Notes: a model not told the origin generated them from the sequence alone. Shown: positions 1 to 8,292, numbered from the stretch's first letter. The stretch is 28,908 nt of DNA from an uncultured Lachnospiraceae bacterium (GCA_910589635.1 CAJUTD010000037.1:1-28908); one strand, 5' to 3'. Made by a program: numbers and translations.

Positions 1-1
1 A

Positions 2-865
2 TTTATTAAGGAAAGTACTATCGGTCTGGCACTCGGAAATTCAATCAATATAATTTTTGATTTCATATTTATCGTGTTATTGGATTGGGGAACGGCAGGT
101 GCAGCACTTGCCACATCTTTTGGCTTTTTCTGCTCTACGATTTATTATCTAATCTGTATGATTAAAGCAGATAGAAAAGGAAATGAACTTGTGTCGGTTT
201 CCATCAGACATTTTGCCCCAAACAAGAAGATGGTGAGCGGTGTTGTGAGTATCGGAATACCCGGCGCGCTTATCACCGTTTTGCTTAGTGTTTCCAATAT
301 TGTTCTCAACAACTTTATTGGAATTTATGGTTCAAACGCCGTTGCATCATATGGAATTGCTTACAAAATTGATATGGTTCCGATTATGCTTTCAGTTGGT
401 CTTTCACAAGGAGTCGCCCCACTTATAGGGTATTGTTACGGAGGAGACAATAAAGACCGTATGTCGCAAGTGATGAGGCTGTCAACGATTTACGATATAC
501 TTTTGGGTGTTATCTTTTTAATTACATTTTGTTTGTTCGGGAAAAATCTTGCAAGCATATTTTTACATGACGAATCACTTATAAATCAAGCGGGGTATTT
601 TATCAGTATTTTAGGTCTGTCAGCGCCAATGCTTGGTATCATCAATATGGTAACAAGCTGTTTTCAAGCATTGGGTGCGGCGGTAAAATCTTTGCTCATT
701 ACGATTATGAGAAATATCGTATTGTTTATCCCGACAATTATTCTATTGAATAGTCTGTGGAAATTGAACGGCGTTATTGCAGCACAACCGATTGTAGAAA
801 CCGTTTTAGCGGTTATCTGTGTTTTGATGTATATGCAAACTTCAAAAGCAATCAGAAGCAACTAA
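2..865 (+). CDS. MATE family efflux transporter, C-terminal part (5' end outside window)
   Basis: The reading frame is open from base 2, so the ATG at 74 is internal; residues before it (GNSINIIFDFIFIV) continue a MATE-type helix. About 287 residues are visible. They contain several hydrophobic segments, a GIPGAL motif opening the second half of the MATE fold, and the segment LSVGLSQGVAPLIGYCYGG, typical of the family (DinF/NorM-like multidrug or organic-cation antiporters driven by Na+ or H+). The substrate cannot be told. The gene ends 81 bases before a broken KTR gene and lies in an AT-rich stretch shared with the PadR and CPBP genes. Family assignment is strong; the missing N-terminus is a window-edge effect. 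Confidence 0.9.
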   Translation, partial: FIKESTIGLALGNSINIIFDFIFIVLLDWGTAGAALATSFGFFCSTIYYLICMIKADRKGNELVSVSIRHFAPNKKMVSGVVSIGIPGALITVLLSVSNIVLNNFIGIYGSNAVASYGIAYKIDMVPIMLSVGLSQGVAPLIGYCYGGDNKDRMSQVMRLSTIYDILLGVIFLITFCLFGKNLASIFLHDESLINQAGYFISILGLSAPMLGIINMVTSCFQALGAAVKSLLITIMRNIVLFIPTIILLNSLWKLNGVIAAQPIVETVLAVICVLMYMQTSKAIRSN

Positions 866-946
866 ATAAACCAAAAGAGAAGCGGTAGCTGAATATTAAA
901 ATGATGTTTCTGTGGCGTTAAAAGAATTAGGATAAGGATTATATTT

Positions 947-1102
947 ATGGATGTTAAAACAGAATGGTTGTTATGCCCTGTTTGTGGCAGAAAAATACAC
1001 AATAAAGTCAGAGAAGATACTGAGCTGTGCTTTGTTTCCGGCAAGGATGCCGTAGACCAATTGGTGGACAAATTTCTGTTGTGGGCATTTTCTTTTGTGT
1101 AA
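947..1102 (+). pseudogene. Truncated cysteine-rich KTR-domain gene
   Basis: A 51-codon frame starts at ATG 947 after an AAGGA site (934-938, 8-base spacing). Its first 27 residues, with TEWLLCPVCGRK and REDTEL, match the start of the cysteine-rich KTR family, small CxxC proteins often found in Gram-positive conjugative elements. Intact members continue with an aromatic stretch and a second CPxCK cysteine pair. Here the frame turns after REDTEL into unrelated sequence (CFVSGKDAVDQ) and stops, so the second metal-binding pair is gone. I read it as a gene cut by recombination about base 1028. The rest of the 866-1161 gap shows nothing I recognise. Confidence 0.65.
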
Positions 1103-1161
1103 CAAAATCAAGTTTTTTGTAGAGATGCGCATTTGGTAACAGCTCTTTCTCCTCAATGACA

Positions 1162-1205
1162 TTGACATATACTAAAAGATATGTTAGTATTAGTTCAAAT
1201 GGAGG
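1162..1205 (+). promoter_or_regulatory. PadR gene promoter with overlapping inverted repeats
   Basis: TTGACA (1162-1167) and TAGTAT (1185-1190) are separated by 17 bases. Two inverted repeats lie in the same segment: ACATAT (1165-1170) with ATATGT (1179-1184), and ATACTAA (1169-1175) with TTAGTAT (1184-1190). The second covers the -10 box. PadR proteins often bind ATGT/ACAT-type palindromes at their own promoter, so autorepression is likely (inference). The AGGAGG ribosome binding site is at 1200-1205. Confidence 0.7.
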
Positions 1206-1213
1206 ATTGAAAA

Positions 1214-1801
1214 ATGGACATTATTATATTAGGACTTCTCATGATTCAGAATTTCACAATTTACGAGATGAAGAAGGTTATCGAAAAAAACTTTGGCAAT
1301 ATCAGCAGCAACAGTATAGGAAGTATGCAGGCGGCGGTAAAAAAATTATTGAGTAATAATATGATTTGCTTCAGCGAGTATGTTGAAAACAGCGTAAATA
1401 AGAAGATTTATGAAATAACCAATGAGGGTAAAAAATATTTCTTGTCCTCTATTTCAACGCCAATGCGCTACAAAGAAAAAAATATGGAACTGAGCAAGTT
1501 TTTCTTTATGGGGTTTGCCTCAAAAAGTAGGCGGTTGGATCTTATTGAAGCATATATCGTAGAACTGCAAGAAAAGCTTGCTTGTCTTGAACAGATAAAG
1601 TCTGCTACTGAAAGTCAACCTGATTTTGATGAGGATTACTTATCAATGCTCAAAGAAAAAGGTTCAGAGATACAAACTGTTTCTGACGTACAAGAAATTG
1701 CTTATTTTCAATGTGCAATGCTTGATTTATCTATTGATAAAATAAAGTTTGAAATTGATTGGTTTGAAAATTTCAGGAAAAAAATGAACGGAAAATCCTA
1801 A
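1214..1801 (+). CDS. PadR family transcriptional regulator
   Basis: 195 residues. The N-terminus (MDIIILGLLMIQNFTIYEMK) is the standard PadR winged-helix opening, followed by a recognition region with SIGSMQAAVKKL and a wing ending YEITNEGKKYF. Residues from about 90 onward form the long helical C-terminal dimerisation part of the Vir_act_alpha_C type. The ATG at 1214 is fixed by GGAGG at 1201-1205. A promoter carrying palindromes lies directly upstream. The CPBP gene starts 60 bases downstream, so the two are probably co-transcribed. PadR proteins commonly repress transporter or stress genes; here the MATE and CPBP neighbours are the obvious targets, but this is inference. Confidence 0.9.
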   Translation: MDIIILGLLMIQNFTIYEMKKVIEKNFGNISSNSIGSMQAAVKKLLSNNMICFSEYVENSVNKKIYEITNEGKKYFLSSISTPMRYKEKNMELSKFFFMGFASKSRRLDLIEAYIVELQEKLACLEQIKSATESQPDFDEDYLSMLKEKGSEIQTVSDVQEIAYFQCAMLDLSIDKIKFEIDWFENFRKKMNGKS

Positions 1802-1861
1802 GAGGTTAAATATTATTGATGATACTTCGGTAAAGTATTATTTATGTATAGGAGGAGAGGT

Positions 1862-2698
1862 ATGAAACATCAAAAATCAAAGCGTTATCTTTTCTATTTT
1901 ATAGGGATAACACTCATCAGTGGTTGGCTTGGTGTTGCAGTTGATCATATTTTAACAGAACAACCGGAGGGGAACAGTCTGGGTATGGGTGTATGGCTTA
2001 TTCTTCCTTTTCTATCGGCAATTATTTTTAGAGCAAAGGAACACGATTGGAAGAGTTTTGGTATCGCACTTAATTTAAAGAGTAATTGTAAATGGTATAT
2101 TTTATCAATTTTTATTTATCCGATTATAACTGCAATTACATTGTCGCTTGCTTTAATATTTAACTGTGCAGAATTTTCTAATTCAGTGTGGAATACATTT
2201 TTGCCGCTTGCCTTATCATATGTTTTAAGCAGCTTTATAAAAAATATTTTTGAAGAATTTGCATGGCGAGGGTATCTTACGCCAAAGCTGATGGAACAGG
2301 GATTAAATGATTGGATGCTATATGGAGTTTCAGGACTGATTTGGGGGTTATGGCATACAGCTTATTATATAGTATTTTTACCTGATACTTACTTTCAGGC
2401 TATCTCAAGATTAGGAATGGTTTTTGCCGGTTGTGTGCTAATGATAGCATGGTCAATTTTATTTGTTGAAATCTATCGTGTTACATACAGTGTCTGGCCC
2501 TGCGTAATTTTACATGCTATGGAAGATGCCGTTCCTACTGCTTTGGTTACTAATAGCCGCTTTGTAAAATTGACAACAGTGGGAGAAATTTTCTTTAATC
2601 CCATTACAGGAATAGTCGCAGCCGTTATAATTATCAGTATTGGGTTGTTTATCCGAAAGAAAAGAATTTTTCATGAAATGAAACACGGATCAAAATAA
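1862..2698 (+). CDS. CPBP family intramembrane glutamic endopeptidase
   Basis: 278 residues from ATG 1862, chosen because GGAGGAGAGG (1851-1860) sits just before it; an in-frame ATG at 1844 lies upstream of that site. It is a multi-pass membrane protein with the CPBP/Abi motifs: EEFAWR (131-136, EExxxR), LIWGLWH (159-165), and a third motif with H218 and D222 (VILHAMEDA). These residues form the active site in Rce1-type proteases. Bacterial members act in bacteriocin self-immunity or membrane protein processing. The C-terminal helix ends in a basic tail (IRKKRIFHEMKHGSK). It follows the PadR gene by 60 bases. Family is certain, substrate unknown. Confidence 0.92.
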   Translation: MKHQKSKRYLFYFIGITLISGWLGVAVDHILTEQPEGNSLGMGVWLILPFLSAIIFRAKEHDWKSFGIALNLKSNCKWYILSIFIYPIITAITLSLALIFNCAEFSNSVWNTFLPLALSYVLSSFIKNIFEEFAWRGYLTPKLMEQGLNDWMLYGVSGLIWGLWHTAYYIVFLPDTYFQAISRLGMVFAGCVLMIAWSILFVEIYRVTYSVWPCVILHAMEDAVPTALVTNSRFVKLTTVGEIFFNPITGIVAAVIIISIGLFIRKKRIFHEMKHGSK

Positions 2699-2868
2699 AA
2701 TTTTCATGAGGAGGTAATCAGTTATAAACTTCGGGCCAAGTTGATGATAATAAATGTCAAAAACTAAAGATTCCATAGACCTCTTTCGTTAAAATATATA
2801 GTTTTAGGGGATGAAAGCATGAAAAGATTATGCAATAATAATAATATTGGGAAAATATAATAATTTAG
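2699..2868. other. AT-rich gap with an orphan ribosome binding site
   Basis: AGGAGG at 2709-2714 is a strong ribosome binding site, but no reading frame longer than a few codons follows it (for example ATG 2743, then stop after 7 codons). This fits loss of a gene after the CPBP gene. A possible -10 box TATAAT is at 2856-2861, without a convincing -35. Nothing else is recognisable. Confidence 0.35.
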
Positions 2869-2903
2869 AAAATCCCAGAGCATGTATATGCGCTGGGGTT
2901 TTC
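2869..2903 (+). terminator. Terminator-like hairpin in the leader of the esterase/GH43 gene
   Basis: Arms 2869-2881 (AAAATCCCAGAGC) and 2890-2902 (GCGCTGGGGTTTT) pair over 13 positions, with one A/G mismatch and one G-U pair, around an 8-base loop, ending in TTTTC. It lies only 7 bases before the AAGGAGG site at 2910-2916. It could end upstream transcription or act as an attenuator for the large enzyme gene. Confidence 0.5.
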
Positions 2904-2920
2904 TGGAAGAAGGAGGTTTT

Positions 2921-5900
2921 ATGCAAAAAATGAGGAAAAACAAGCGAAAAAGGATTTTTGCTGCGATATTGACGGCTGCTATGGTTTCTACCACAGTACC
3001 TGTCGATATCATAGCAGAAGCATCCACTGGGGCTGTAAATATGCAGTCAGAAGTGTACGCGGAAAACACGAATTCGCCGGCGCTGGTGTCTGCGGAAGAT
3101 GGAATGGAACAATGGGCGCCCATCGACCAATTTGTGAAGGACACAAATTACAATGTGCCGTCTGACTACATGCAGAAGAAGACAGGTATTGATTATGGAA
3201 GAGTGGAGGATATTCAATATCAGTCTACAGCGACCAATTCCATTCGCAAGGCTAAGGTCATTTTGCCGGCAGGCTACAGTACAGAGAAAAAATATCCTGT
3301 GCTTTATCTCTTGCATGGGATTTTTGGCAATGAGACAACGCTGTTTGGCGAAGGCGTACAGAACGTGATCGGCAATGCCATCGCATCCGGCGACAGCGAG
3401 GAGATGATTGTCGTGCTGCCTAATGCCTGTGCCAACGAGACTGGCAGCGGCGAAGGGTTTAACTTAGAGCATTATGCGGCGTATAACAATTTTATCAATG
3501 ATTTTGAAGATTGCCTGATGCCTTATATCAATGAACATTATTCCACAGCTGTCGGAAGGGAAAATACGGCTATCTCCGGCTTTTCCATGGGTGGAAGAGT
3601 GACGCTTCATATCGGGTTTACGCTTCAGGACAAGGTACGCTACGTCGGCGCGTTTAACCCTGCGTTTGGTATTTTTGAATATGAAAATTACGGTGTGCAT
3701 GAGGATGGGCTGTTTACGGAGGAGACATTTACCTTGCAGCAGAAGTATATGGATGACACGCTGGTTCTGATTGCGGCAGGTACGAATGATGATATTGTCA
3801 AGACGGAGCCAGAGCGTTACCATAATGCGCTGGCGGCAAACCACGTTCCTCATATTTACTATGCTACGAAAGGAATCAATGCCAGTGGGCAGACAGGCAG
3901 CGGAGGGCATGACGGCGACGTCTATAAGCATGGACTTTACAATTTCATGCGCAGGATTTTCCGTAAAGAGTCTGTGCCTGCACAGACAGAAAAGCCCTTG
4001 CTTCGGTTCAGTTTTGACGATGGACAGGACGGAATCAAAAGTGACGGCGTGAAAGTCACGGTCAATGGAAGCCCCGAATTTACGCAGGATGGCGTGGATG
4101 GTAAGGCAATGTTCCTGAACGAAGATGAAATGGAATATCTTGCGCTTACCAAAGAGGATGGTTCCGGCCTGCTTACCGGCCGTGACGCTTTGACAATTTC
4201 CTATTGGAGCAAGACGGAGGACAAGACCAACTGGGCAACATATTTGGCACCCAATGATAATGCGCCGCAATTTGGTAAAGAACAGTATTTGGGAATTATG
4301 GATAACAATGCCAAGGTTACAGTGGAACGATACTTGAATACGGAAGGCCGCCCGACGGTTGTTACTGGAAGTGGCAGGAGTGGACAATGGAAACATGTTG
4401 CCGTTGTTATTACAGAGACGGAGACGCGTTTGTACATAGACGGAAAAAAAGCGGGAACGCAGGCAAGCACATATAAACTCTCGGATATCGTTGGCGAGAA
4501 TGATATTTTCTATATCGGCAAGGCTTGCTGGGGAACCGGTGAATATTTCGACGGCCTGATAGACGATTATTCCGTCTATGGCTATGCCATGACCGATAGC
4601 CAGGTCAATAACCTGTACAATGGAAAAGATTTAGATGACGATTCGTACATAGCTACTGAATCAATGCAACGGTGTTATGACAGTCTGACACTCGGCAATG
4701 TAATCCCGGACGGCGCTGTGATGTCAGAGGGGAAACTGAATCTCCCGGCACAGGTTGACGGCGCAGCCATCACCTGGACCTCAAGCAAAGAGAATGTACT
4801 TGGCAAAGACGGAACGGTACATCTTCCCCAGGAAGCCACGGAGGTCACGCTGACAGCTAAGATTTCTTTGAATGGTGAGACTACAAGCAAAAAGTTTGTT
4901 GTGTCTGTCCTTCCGGCATCTGGGCAAAAAACACAGTTTGAGAATAATTTTATGATTCCCTATGTTGTTACCGGGGAAACAACGCTTCCTGCCTCTTATG
5001 GGCAGGGGACTATTACATGGTCCGGCGCTTCTGTATCTTCCGATGGAAAAATTACGGCTACAGGGCAGGAGCAGAGCGTAGAGTTTACTGCAACTTGGAG
5101 GGCAGGAGAGATTAGCGCCTCCAAAACGTTTTCCGCGAAAATACTGGCAAAAGACGCTGTGGCTTTGGAGGCATACACCCGCGAGCCTTTGGCGAAGAAT
5201 GTCTATAGTGGAAAGCTTGCCTACAGCCTGCATTTGGCGTATCAAAAGGAAAACGGCGTTTATGAAGGGCTGTATTCTAACAACGGTTTACTTTTTGCGA
5301 AAGCGGATATATCTGCGCAGGGCACTCTGACCGCGAAAAACTTTAAGAATCCTTATGTGTTTGCCATGGCAGACGGCAGTTATGGAATTGTGGCTGTGCG
5401 CACGGATTCCTCCAATGAAGATATGGCAAATGCCCAAGACAGCCTCAGCAGGGGCAAAGTACTTCTGTTCACCACCAAAGACTTCATACGCTATGAAGAG
5501 GTAGGATTGGTTGATTTAAAGAAAAATGTATTTGTATCGGATGTTACCTGCGATTACGACAGCAGCGCTCAAAAATATGTACTCCGCTGGTGCGATACAG
5601 ATGGAAATTATTACAGGAGTACCACGGCGGATATTCGCAGCCTGTCGGCTGAAACTCAAAAAGGCAGTATTTTTGGCTACGATACGCAGGATACGTCCAT
5701 AGAGGGAGCATGTGAACGCAATCGTTTCTATGTGCCAGGGAAGATAGGGCAAAATCTCTTGCGCAAATTTAGCACCATATACAACACTTCGGTTCAGGTT
5801 CCGCAGAGTGTTTCTGTGCTGAAAAAAGAAGAGGTGGAGAAGGTGCAGGCTGAATTGTCATACAGCGACGGCTCTAAAGCATCAAAGAAGGTGGACTGGG

Positions 5901-7816
5901 ATCTTAGCAGTGTTGACTTTAGCAAGCCCGGAACTTATAATGTGAGCGGCACGGTGCAGAGGGCGCCTTCCATGATGTCTTCAGATGATACTTCTCTTGG
6001 CGTAAACCGTGCGGACCCATGTGTCTACTACAATCCAGACGACGGTTATTATTACTTCATCGCGACCAATGATAAAGATGGCAACCGGACGTTTTCCATG
6101 AAGAAATCGCAAACCCTGGAAGGGCTGAAAGATGCACAGGAGACGGAGATTTTAAATTTGGAGATGTACCCAGATATCAATGGTATGGTGTGGGCGCCGG
6201 AAATCCACAAAATAGGTGGAGAACTTTATATATTCTTTAGCTCTAATCCGGGAGACCCCGAAAATTGGGATGTGCAGTCTCATGTGATGCGTTATAAAGG
6301 CGGAAATCTGGAAGATAAAGACAGCTGGGAACGTCCCAAACGTTTCCTGAACAAGAATGGTACGCCGTTAAATCAGGCAATGGCTGATTTCGGCGGAATT
6401 ACCCTGGATATGACGACCTTTAAGATAAAAGACACCCGCTATGTGGTATGGGCGCAGAGGGATTATGGACGCCGCACCGGCTCTGTTCTCTGTATCGGCA
6501 CGATCAATGAGGCGGAACCGTGGAAATTAACGAGTGATCCGGTAATCATTTCCCGCCCGGATTACGGCTGGGATAACAATGACAATACGCCTGTGGACGA
6601 AGGGCCGTACGCGATTATCCGCGACGATAAAGTGTTTATTACGTTTTCTGGTTCTTCCATCGGCGCAACATATTGTGTAGGACTTTTAAGTGCAGATATC
6701 AACAGTAATTTCCTGGACGCTGACAGTTGGACAAAGAACAATAGCCCCATTCTCTATGCGCGTGCCGTAGCAGGGGAAACGGGACCAGGGCACAATTCTT
6801 ACACTACTGATGCAGCGGGCAATCTCGTATTTGTGTACCATGCAAGGCCGGTGGATGCAGCTGGAAATGTAGGAACCAGGAATACAGGATTGCGAACTGT
6901 GCATTTTGGCGCAGACGGCGAACCGGTACTCTATATGTCAGGTGAGCTGGAACTTGCAAAAGCTAATGAAAATGTGGAGATGAAGGTTGTGGTGAAGGAC
7001 CCCAATGCCCAGGAGAAACCTCCGGTATCTAAACCGGCCGTCAACGAAACGTTTTCTGCAAGCAGCGGGCAAAAATTTAAAGTCACTGCCAGCAGCGGCG
7101 GTAAGAATTATGTGACATTTACGGGAGTTGGCAAGAAGGGCAGCAGCTGTACGATACCCGATACCGTAAAATATAAAAACCAGACATTTAAGGTGACAGC
7201 GATTGCGGATAGTGCATTTGCCAAGCAGACGAATTTAAAGAGTGTAGTGATCGGCAAGTATGTCACTGGTATCGGAGCAAAAGCGTTCTATAATTGCAAG
7301 AACTTGGCAAAGATAACATTTAAGGGAACAGCTGTGAAAAAGATTGGCAAGGATGCTTTTAAGGGCATTAAGAAAAACGCTGCTTTTGTCATGAAGAAGA
7401 CCTTTACTTCCAAGAATGTGAAGTATAAGATTACGAAGTCCACATCATCTGCCAAACAGGTGACTGTGACAGGCACAACGAAGAAGAACATTACTACTCT
7501 GAGCATACCGGCAACGGTCAAATATAATGGAATATCCTTTAAGGTGACGGCCATTAATAAAAATGCATTTAAGAATAAGAAGAAGCTAAAGAGCGTTACC
7601 ATCGGTAAGAACGTAAAAACGATTGGCGCGAGCGCATTCCTGGGTGACAAGAAGCTTGCAAAAGTGAAATTCAGCGGGACGGCGATTAAGAGCATCGGCA
7701 AGAATGCCTTTAAAGGCATCAAGAAAAATGCGGCGTTCAGTGTGAAAAAGTCTAAGAAGAAATTTGTGAAAAAGCTTTTGAAGAAAGCAAAGACGAAAAA
7801 TTATAAGATGAAATAG
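2921..7816 (+). CDS. Secreted multimodular CE1-type esterase / GH43 glycosidase with LRR_5 tail
   Basis: 1631 residues from ATG 2921 (AAGGAGG at 2910-2916; ATG 2930 is an alternative; ATG 2882 lies inside the leader hairpin). Order: signal peptide about 1-33; CE1/feruloyl-esterase-like alpha/beta hydrolase about 45-350 with LLHG, GFSMGG (nucleophile Ser222), Asp290 or 291, and His330 in GGHDGD; LamG/concanavalin-like domain about 358-570; two Ig-like domains about 577-744; GH43-like propeller about 745-960 with Asn810 where the base Asp belongs; Big_4 about 964-1014; GH43 domain about 1015-1360 with Asp1032 (NRADPC), Asp1163 (ITLDMTTF) and Glu1227 (VDEGPY); two LRR_5 units from 1375 with a lysine-rich end. 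Likely role: removing ester-linked ferulate or acetate and arabinose from arabinoxylan side chains outside the cell. Substrate is inferred from the domain pairing only. Confidence 0.88.
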   Translation: MQKMRKNKRKRIFAAILTAAMVSTTVPVDIIAEASTGAVNMQSEVYAENTNSPALVSAEDGMEQWAPIDQFVKDTNYNVPSDYMQKKTGIDYGRVEDIQYQSTATNSIRKAKVILPAGYSTEKKYPVLYLLHGIFGNETTLFGEGVQNVIGNAIASGDSEEMIVVLPNACANETGSGEGFNLEHYAAYNNFINDFEDCLMPYINEHYSTAVGRENTAISGFSMGGRVTLHIGFTLQDKVRYVGAFNPAFGIFEYENYGVHEDGLFTEETFTLQQKYMDDTLVLIAAGTNDDIVKTEPERYHNALAANHVPHIYYATKGINASGQTGSGGHDGDVYKHGLYNFMRRIFRKESVPAQTEKPLLRFSFDDGQDGIKSDGVKVTVNGSPEFTQDGVDGKAMFLNEDEMEYLALTKEDGSGLLTGRDALTISYWSKTEDKTNWATYLAPNDNAPQFGKEQYLGIMDNNAKVTVERYLNTEGRPTVVTGSGRSGQWKHVAVVITETETRLYIDGKKAGTQASTYKLSDIVGENDIFYIGKACWGTGEYFDGLIDDYSVYGYAMTDSQVNNLYNGKDLDDDSYIATESMQRCYDSLTLGNVIPDGAVMSEGKLNLPAQVDGAAITWTSSKENVLGKDGTVHLPQEATEVTLTAKISLNGETTSKKFVVSVLPASGQKTQFENNFMIPYVVTGETTLPASYGQGTITWSGASVSSDGKITATGQEQSVEFTATWRAGEISASKTFSAKILAKDAVALEAYTREPLAKNVYSGKLAYSLHLAYQKENGVYEGLYSNNGLLFAKADISAQGTLTAKNFKNPYVFAMADGSYGIVAVRTDSSNEDMANAQDSLSRGKVLLFTTKDFIRYEEVGLVDLKKNVFVSDVTCDYDSSAQKYVLRWCDTDGNYYRSTTADIRSLSAETQKGSIFGYDTQDTSIEGACERNRFYVPGKIGQNLLRKFSTIYNTSVQVPQSVSVLKKEEVEKVQAELSYSDGSKASKKVDWDLSSVDFSKPGTYNVSGTVQRAPSMMSSDDTSLGVNRADPCVYYNPDDGYYYFIATNDKDGNRTFSMKKSQTLEGLKDAQETEILNLEMYPDINGMVWAPEIHKIGGELYIFFSSNPGDPENWDVQSHVMRYKGGNLEDKDSWERPKRFLNKNGTPLNQAMADFGGITLDMTTFKIKDTRYVVWAQRDYGRRTGSVLCIGTINEAEPWKLTSDPVIISRPDYGWDNNDNTPVDEGPYAIIRDDKVFITFSGSSIGATYCVGLLSADINSNFLDADSWTKNNSPILYARAVAGETGPGHNSYTTDAAGNLVFVYHARPVDAAGNVGTRNTGLRTVHFGADGEPVLYMSGELELAKANENVEMKVVVKDPNAQEKPPVSKPAVNETFSASSGQKFKVTASSGGKNYVTFTGVGKKGSSCTIPDTVKYKNQTFKVTAIADSAFAKQTNLKSVVIGKYVTGIGAKAFYNCKNLAKITFKGTAVKKIGKDAFKGIKKNAAFVMKKTFTSKNVKYKITKSTSSAKQVTVTGTTKKNITTLSIPATVKYNGISFKVTAINKNAFKNKKKLKSVTIGKNVKTIGASAFLGDKKLAKVKFSGTAIKSIGKNAFKGIKKNAAFSVKKSKKKFVKKLLKKAKTKNYKMK

Positions 7817-7821
7817 CAAAA

Positions 7822-7895
7822 AGGGCGGCTGTTTCTGTGGAAATGATTATCTACGGGGCAGCCGCCCTAACTACTGCGCAGGCATCCGCTGCGCA
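7822..7895. repeat. Two adjacent GC-rich hairpins
   Basis: Hairpin 1: AGGGCGGCTG (7822-7831) pairs perfectly with CAGCCGCCCT (7859-7868) around a 27-base loop. Hairpin 2: TGCGCAG (7875-7881) pairs with CTGCGCA (7889-7895). On the plus strand neither is followed by T residues. On the minus strand hairpin 1 is followed by TTTTTGC, so it would end a minus-strand transcript better than the plus-strand gene just upstream. The role is unknown. Confidence 0.5.
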
Positions 7896-7955
7896 AACCG
7901 TAAAATATATTAAGCTGGATGGTAACCGTCTATTGTGAATTTTTATAAAAAAGTG

Positions 7956-7984
7956 TTGACAAATTTATCATATGCGTGTAAAAT
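7956..7984 (+). promoter_or_regulatory. tRNA operon promoter
   Basis: A perfect TTGACA (7956-7961) and TAAAAT (7979-7984) are 17 bases apart. The first tRNA starts 26 bases after the -10 box. This is a strong sigma-A type promoter, as expected for stable RNA genes. Confidence 0.85.
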
Positions 7985-8010
7985 AATATCGTTGTTGAAA
8001 TAATGCAAAT

Positions 8011-8083
<73 letters not shown>

Positions 8084-8105
8084 CTGACACAGAAGTGTTG
8101 CTTTT

Positions 8106-8176
8106 GCGGGTGTAGTTCAATGGTAGAACACTAGCCTTCCAAGCTAGATACGTGGGTTCGATTCCCATCACCCGCT
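8106..8176 (+). tRNA. tRNA-Gly (anticodon TCC)
   Basis: 71 bases. The acceptor stem GCGGGTG (8106-8112) pairs with CACCCGC (8169-8175), with discriminator T at 8176. The anticodon stem CTAGC/GCTAG encloses CTTCCAA, with anticodon TCC at 8138-8140. CCA is not encoded. It lies 22 bases after tRNA-Phe. Confidence 0.97.
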
Positions 8177-8179
8177 TCT

Positions 8180-8252
8180 GCGATAGTGGCGTAGTTGGTA
8201 ACGCGCGACCTTGCCAAGGTCGAGACCGCGGGTTCGAGCCCCGTCTATCGCT
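8180..8252 (+). tRNA. tRNA-Gly (anticodon GCC)
   Basis: 73 bases. The acceptor stem GCGATAG (8180-8186) pairs with CTATCGC (8245-8251), with discriminator T at 8252. The anticodon stem CGACC/GGTCG encloses TTGCCAA, with anticodon GCC at 8213-8215. CCA is not encoded. Only 3 bases separate it from tRNA-Gly(TCC), so the two must be cut from one precursor. Confidence 0.97.
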
Positions 8253-8261
8253 TTTCTAATG

Positions 8262-8292
8262 GCGGAAACAATCAGTTTCCGCTATATTTTTG
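8262..8292 (+). terminator. tRNA operon terminator
   Basis: A perfect stem GCGGAAAC (8262-8269) / GTTTCCGC (8275-8282) with a 5-base loop is followed by TATATTTTTG. It ends the tRNA operon. Confidence 0.88.

Noticed and set aside
3464..4396. 310-codon open frame on the minus strand
   Set aside because: It lies wholly inside the esterase/GH43 gene, has no ribosome binding site and its product resembles no family; it is an antisense shadow.
7843..7938. 31-codon ORF (starts MIIYGAAALTTAQ)
   Set aside because: It overlaps both hairpins, has no convincing ribosome binding site and no known relatives; too weak to call a gene.
7850..8010. Cyclic-di-GMP or other riboswitch in the leaders of the secreted enzyme genes and the tRNA region
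   Set aside because: I looked for GEMM-like and manganese (yybP-ykoY) conserved cores in the intergenic gaps and saw none.
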